From assembly GCF_000516515.1 (NCBI RefSeq), contig NZ_KI911784.1, forward strand, positions 1,582,881 to 1,646,880: DNA of 64,000 nt, in the 5' to 3' direction. The notes below the pieces were generated by a model. That model saw only the letters and a list, made by a program, of their open reading frames with translations, did not search any database and was not told the DNA's origin. The DNA is from Chloroflexus sp. Y-396-1 (GTDB lineage: Bacteria > Chloroflexota > Chloroflexia > Chloroflexales > Chloroflexaceae). The translations under genes were made by a program, and so were the position numbers. Positions within the stretch are counted from its first letter, which is position 1; each line of letters opens with the position of its first letter. Shown here piece after piece: positions 63,734 through 64,000 of this stretch.

Positions 63734-64000
63734 ATGGCCGTTACCAGTCGTGAAATCCCACCGGTGCGACAAGTTTACACCTTTGGTCGGTTGCTACGAG
63801 GCTTCATGCTCATCCTAGCCATCGTTGCACTGACGATGCTGATCAGTATCATCGCCGAATCTGGTCGTGTCTTCCTCGACGATTGGCGCTACGGACGACC
63901 ACGAACAACCCATTTATCCGGCTACGCTGGCTTACCTGCCGAACGATCTGGTCAGCCGTCACGATTCATTGCGCTCAACCTTGACCGACAAGTTATCATC
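63734..64000 (+). CDS. Membrane protein, partial (cut by window end)
   Basis: ATG 63734 follows a strong AAGGAGGG. 89 codons are visible with no stop. After a short polar start (MAVTSREIPPVRQVYTFGRL) comes one hydrophobic helix (GFMLILAIVALTMLISIIAE), then a basic external or cytoplasmic part (DDWRYGRPRTTHLSGYAG) ending in ALNLDRQVII at the edge. I do not recognise the family. It lies under the candidate SOS box. Confidence 0.7.
   Translation, partial: MAVTSREIPPVRQVYTFGRLLRGFMLILAIVALTMLISIIAESGRVFLDDWRYGRPRTTHLSGYAGLPAERSGQPSRFIALNLDRQVII

Overview
The window looks like a chromosomal segment of a filamentous anoxygenic phototroph of the Chloroflexus type (Chloroflexota). This is an inference from moderate G+C, the mix of families (type-B succinate dehydrogenase, BlaI-type regulators, HYR-repeat and carboxypeptidase-regulatory-domain envelope proteins, STAND/TPR proteins, many one- and two-component regulators) and the many hairpin-rich intergenic repeats. 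There is no rRNA, no tRNA I could recognise, no CRISPR array and no transposase.

Layout. 1-8.2 kb: a (p)ppGpp synthetase/hydrolase (cut by the window start), a polyprenyl diphosphate synthase divergent from a BlaI-type regulator with an inverted repeat between them, RimO, YajQ, a RodZ-like protein and two tiny membrane proteins. 8.4-10.6 kb: an MTA/SAH deaminase-type amidohydrolase and a divergent 220-aa unknown. 10.6-12.2 kb: a gene-poor stretch with hairpins and repeat debris. 12.3-21 kb: an OmpR-type response regulator with its sensor kinase, a radical-SAM-like protein that has lost its cluster cysteines, HisF, a membrane protein, an unknown, and transketolase. 21-25 kb: a large secreted protein with six near-identical HYR repeats. 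25-26.5 kb: a MITE-like element, GC-rich palindromic repeats and the long leader of an RRM protein. 26.5-31.3 kb: RRM protein, CaCA cation exchanger, class IV HDAC-like protein, Tat-exported ferritin-like protein, ECF sigma factor and RskA-type anti-sigma factor. 31.6-41 kb: multi-sensor adenylate cyclase, two large exported envelope proteins (a DUF4015 glycosidase-like lipoprotein and a PGRP/amidase-like protein), an SRPBCC protein and NAD kinase.

41.4-48.3 kb: a STAND NTPase/TPR gene split by two frameshifts, a MoxR ATPase, an 87-bp tandem array, a 66-aa protein, and a protein that joins a degenerate ECF-sigma-like region, an anti-sigma zinc motif, a membrane span and a large external domain. 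48.6-52.3 kb: a cryptochrome/photolyase split into two overlapping genes in swapped order (FAD domain first, antenna domain second), an SDR, MoaD with a tail after its Gly-Gly, MoaE and Fpg. 52.4-57.8 kb: a receiver-plus-DHp protein without a catalytic domain, an HD protein, a repeat cluster, a Cys/Met-metabolism PLP enzyme, a glycosyltransferase and a 51-bp tandem array. 57.8-61.5 kb: an sdhCAB operon with a near-consensus promoter. 61.8-64 kb: a large AAA ATPase divergent from a membrane protein that runs off the window; between them is a promoter overlapped by a GAAC-N4-GTTC palindrome, the core of a Firmicutes-type LexA box.

The strongest candidates for something undescribed are the split, order-swapped photolyase pair, the sigma-like/anti-sigma-like fusion with its overlapping small partner, the cysteine-less radical-SAM homologue, and the RSH protein that has an EXDD synthetase motif next to an intact hydrolase site.
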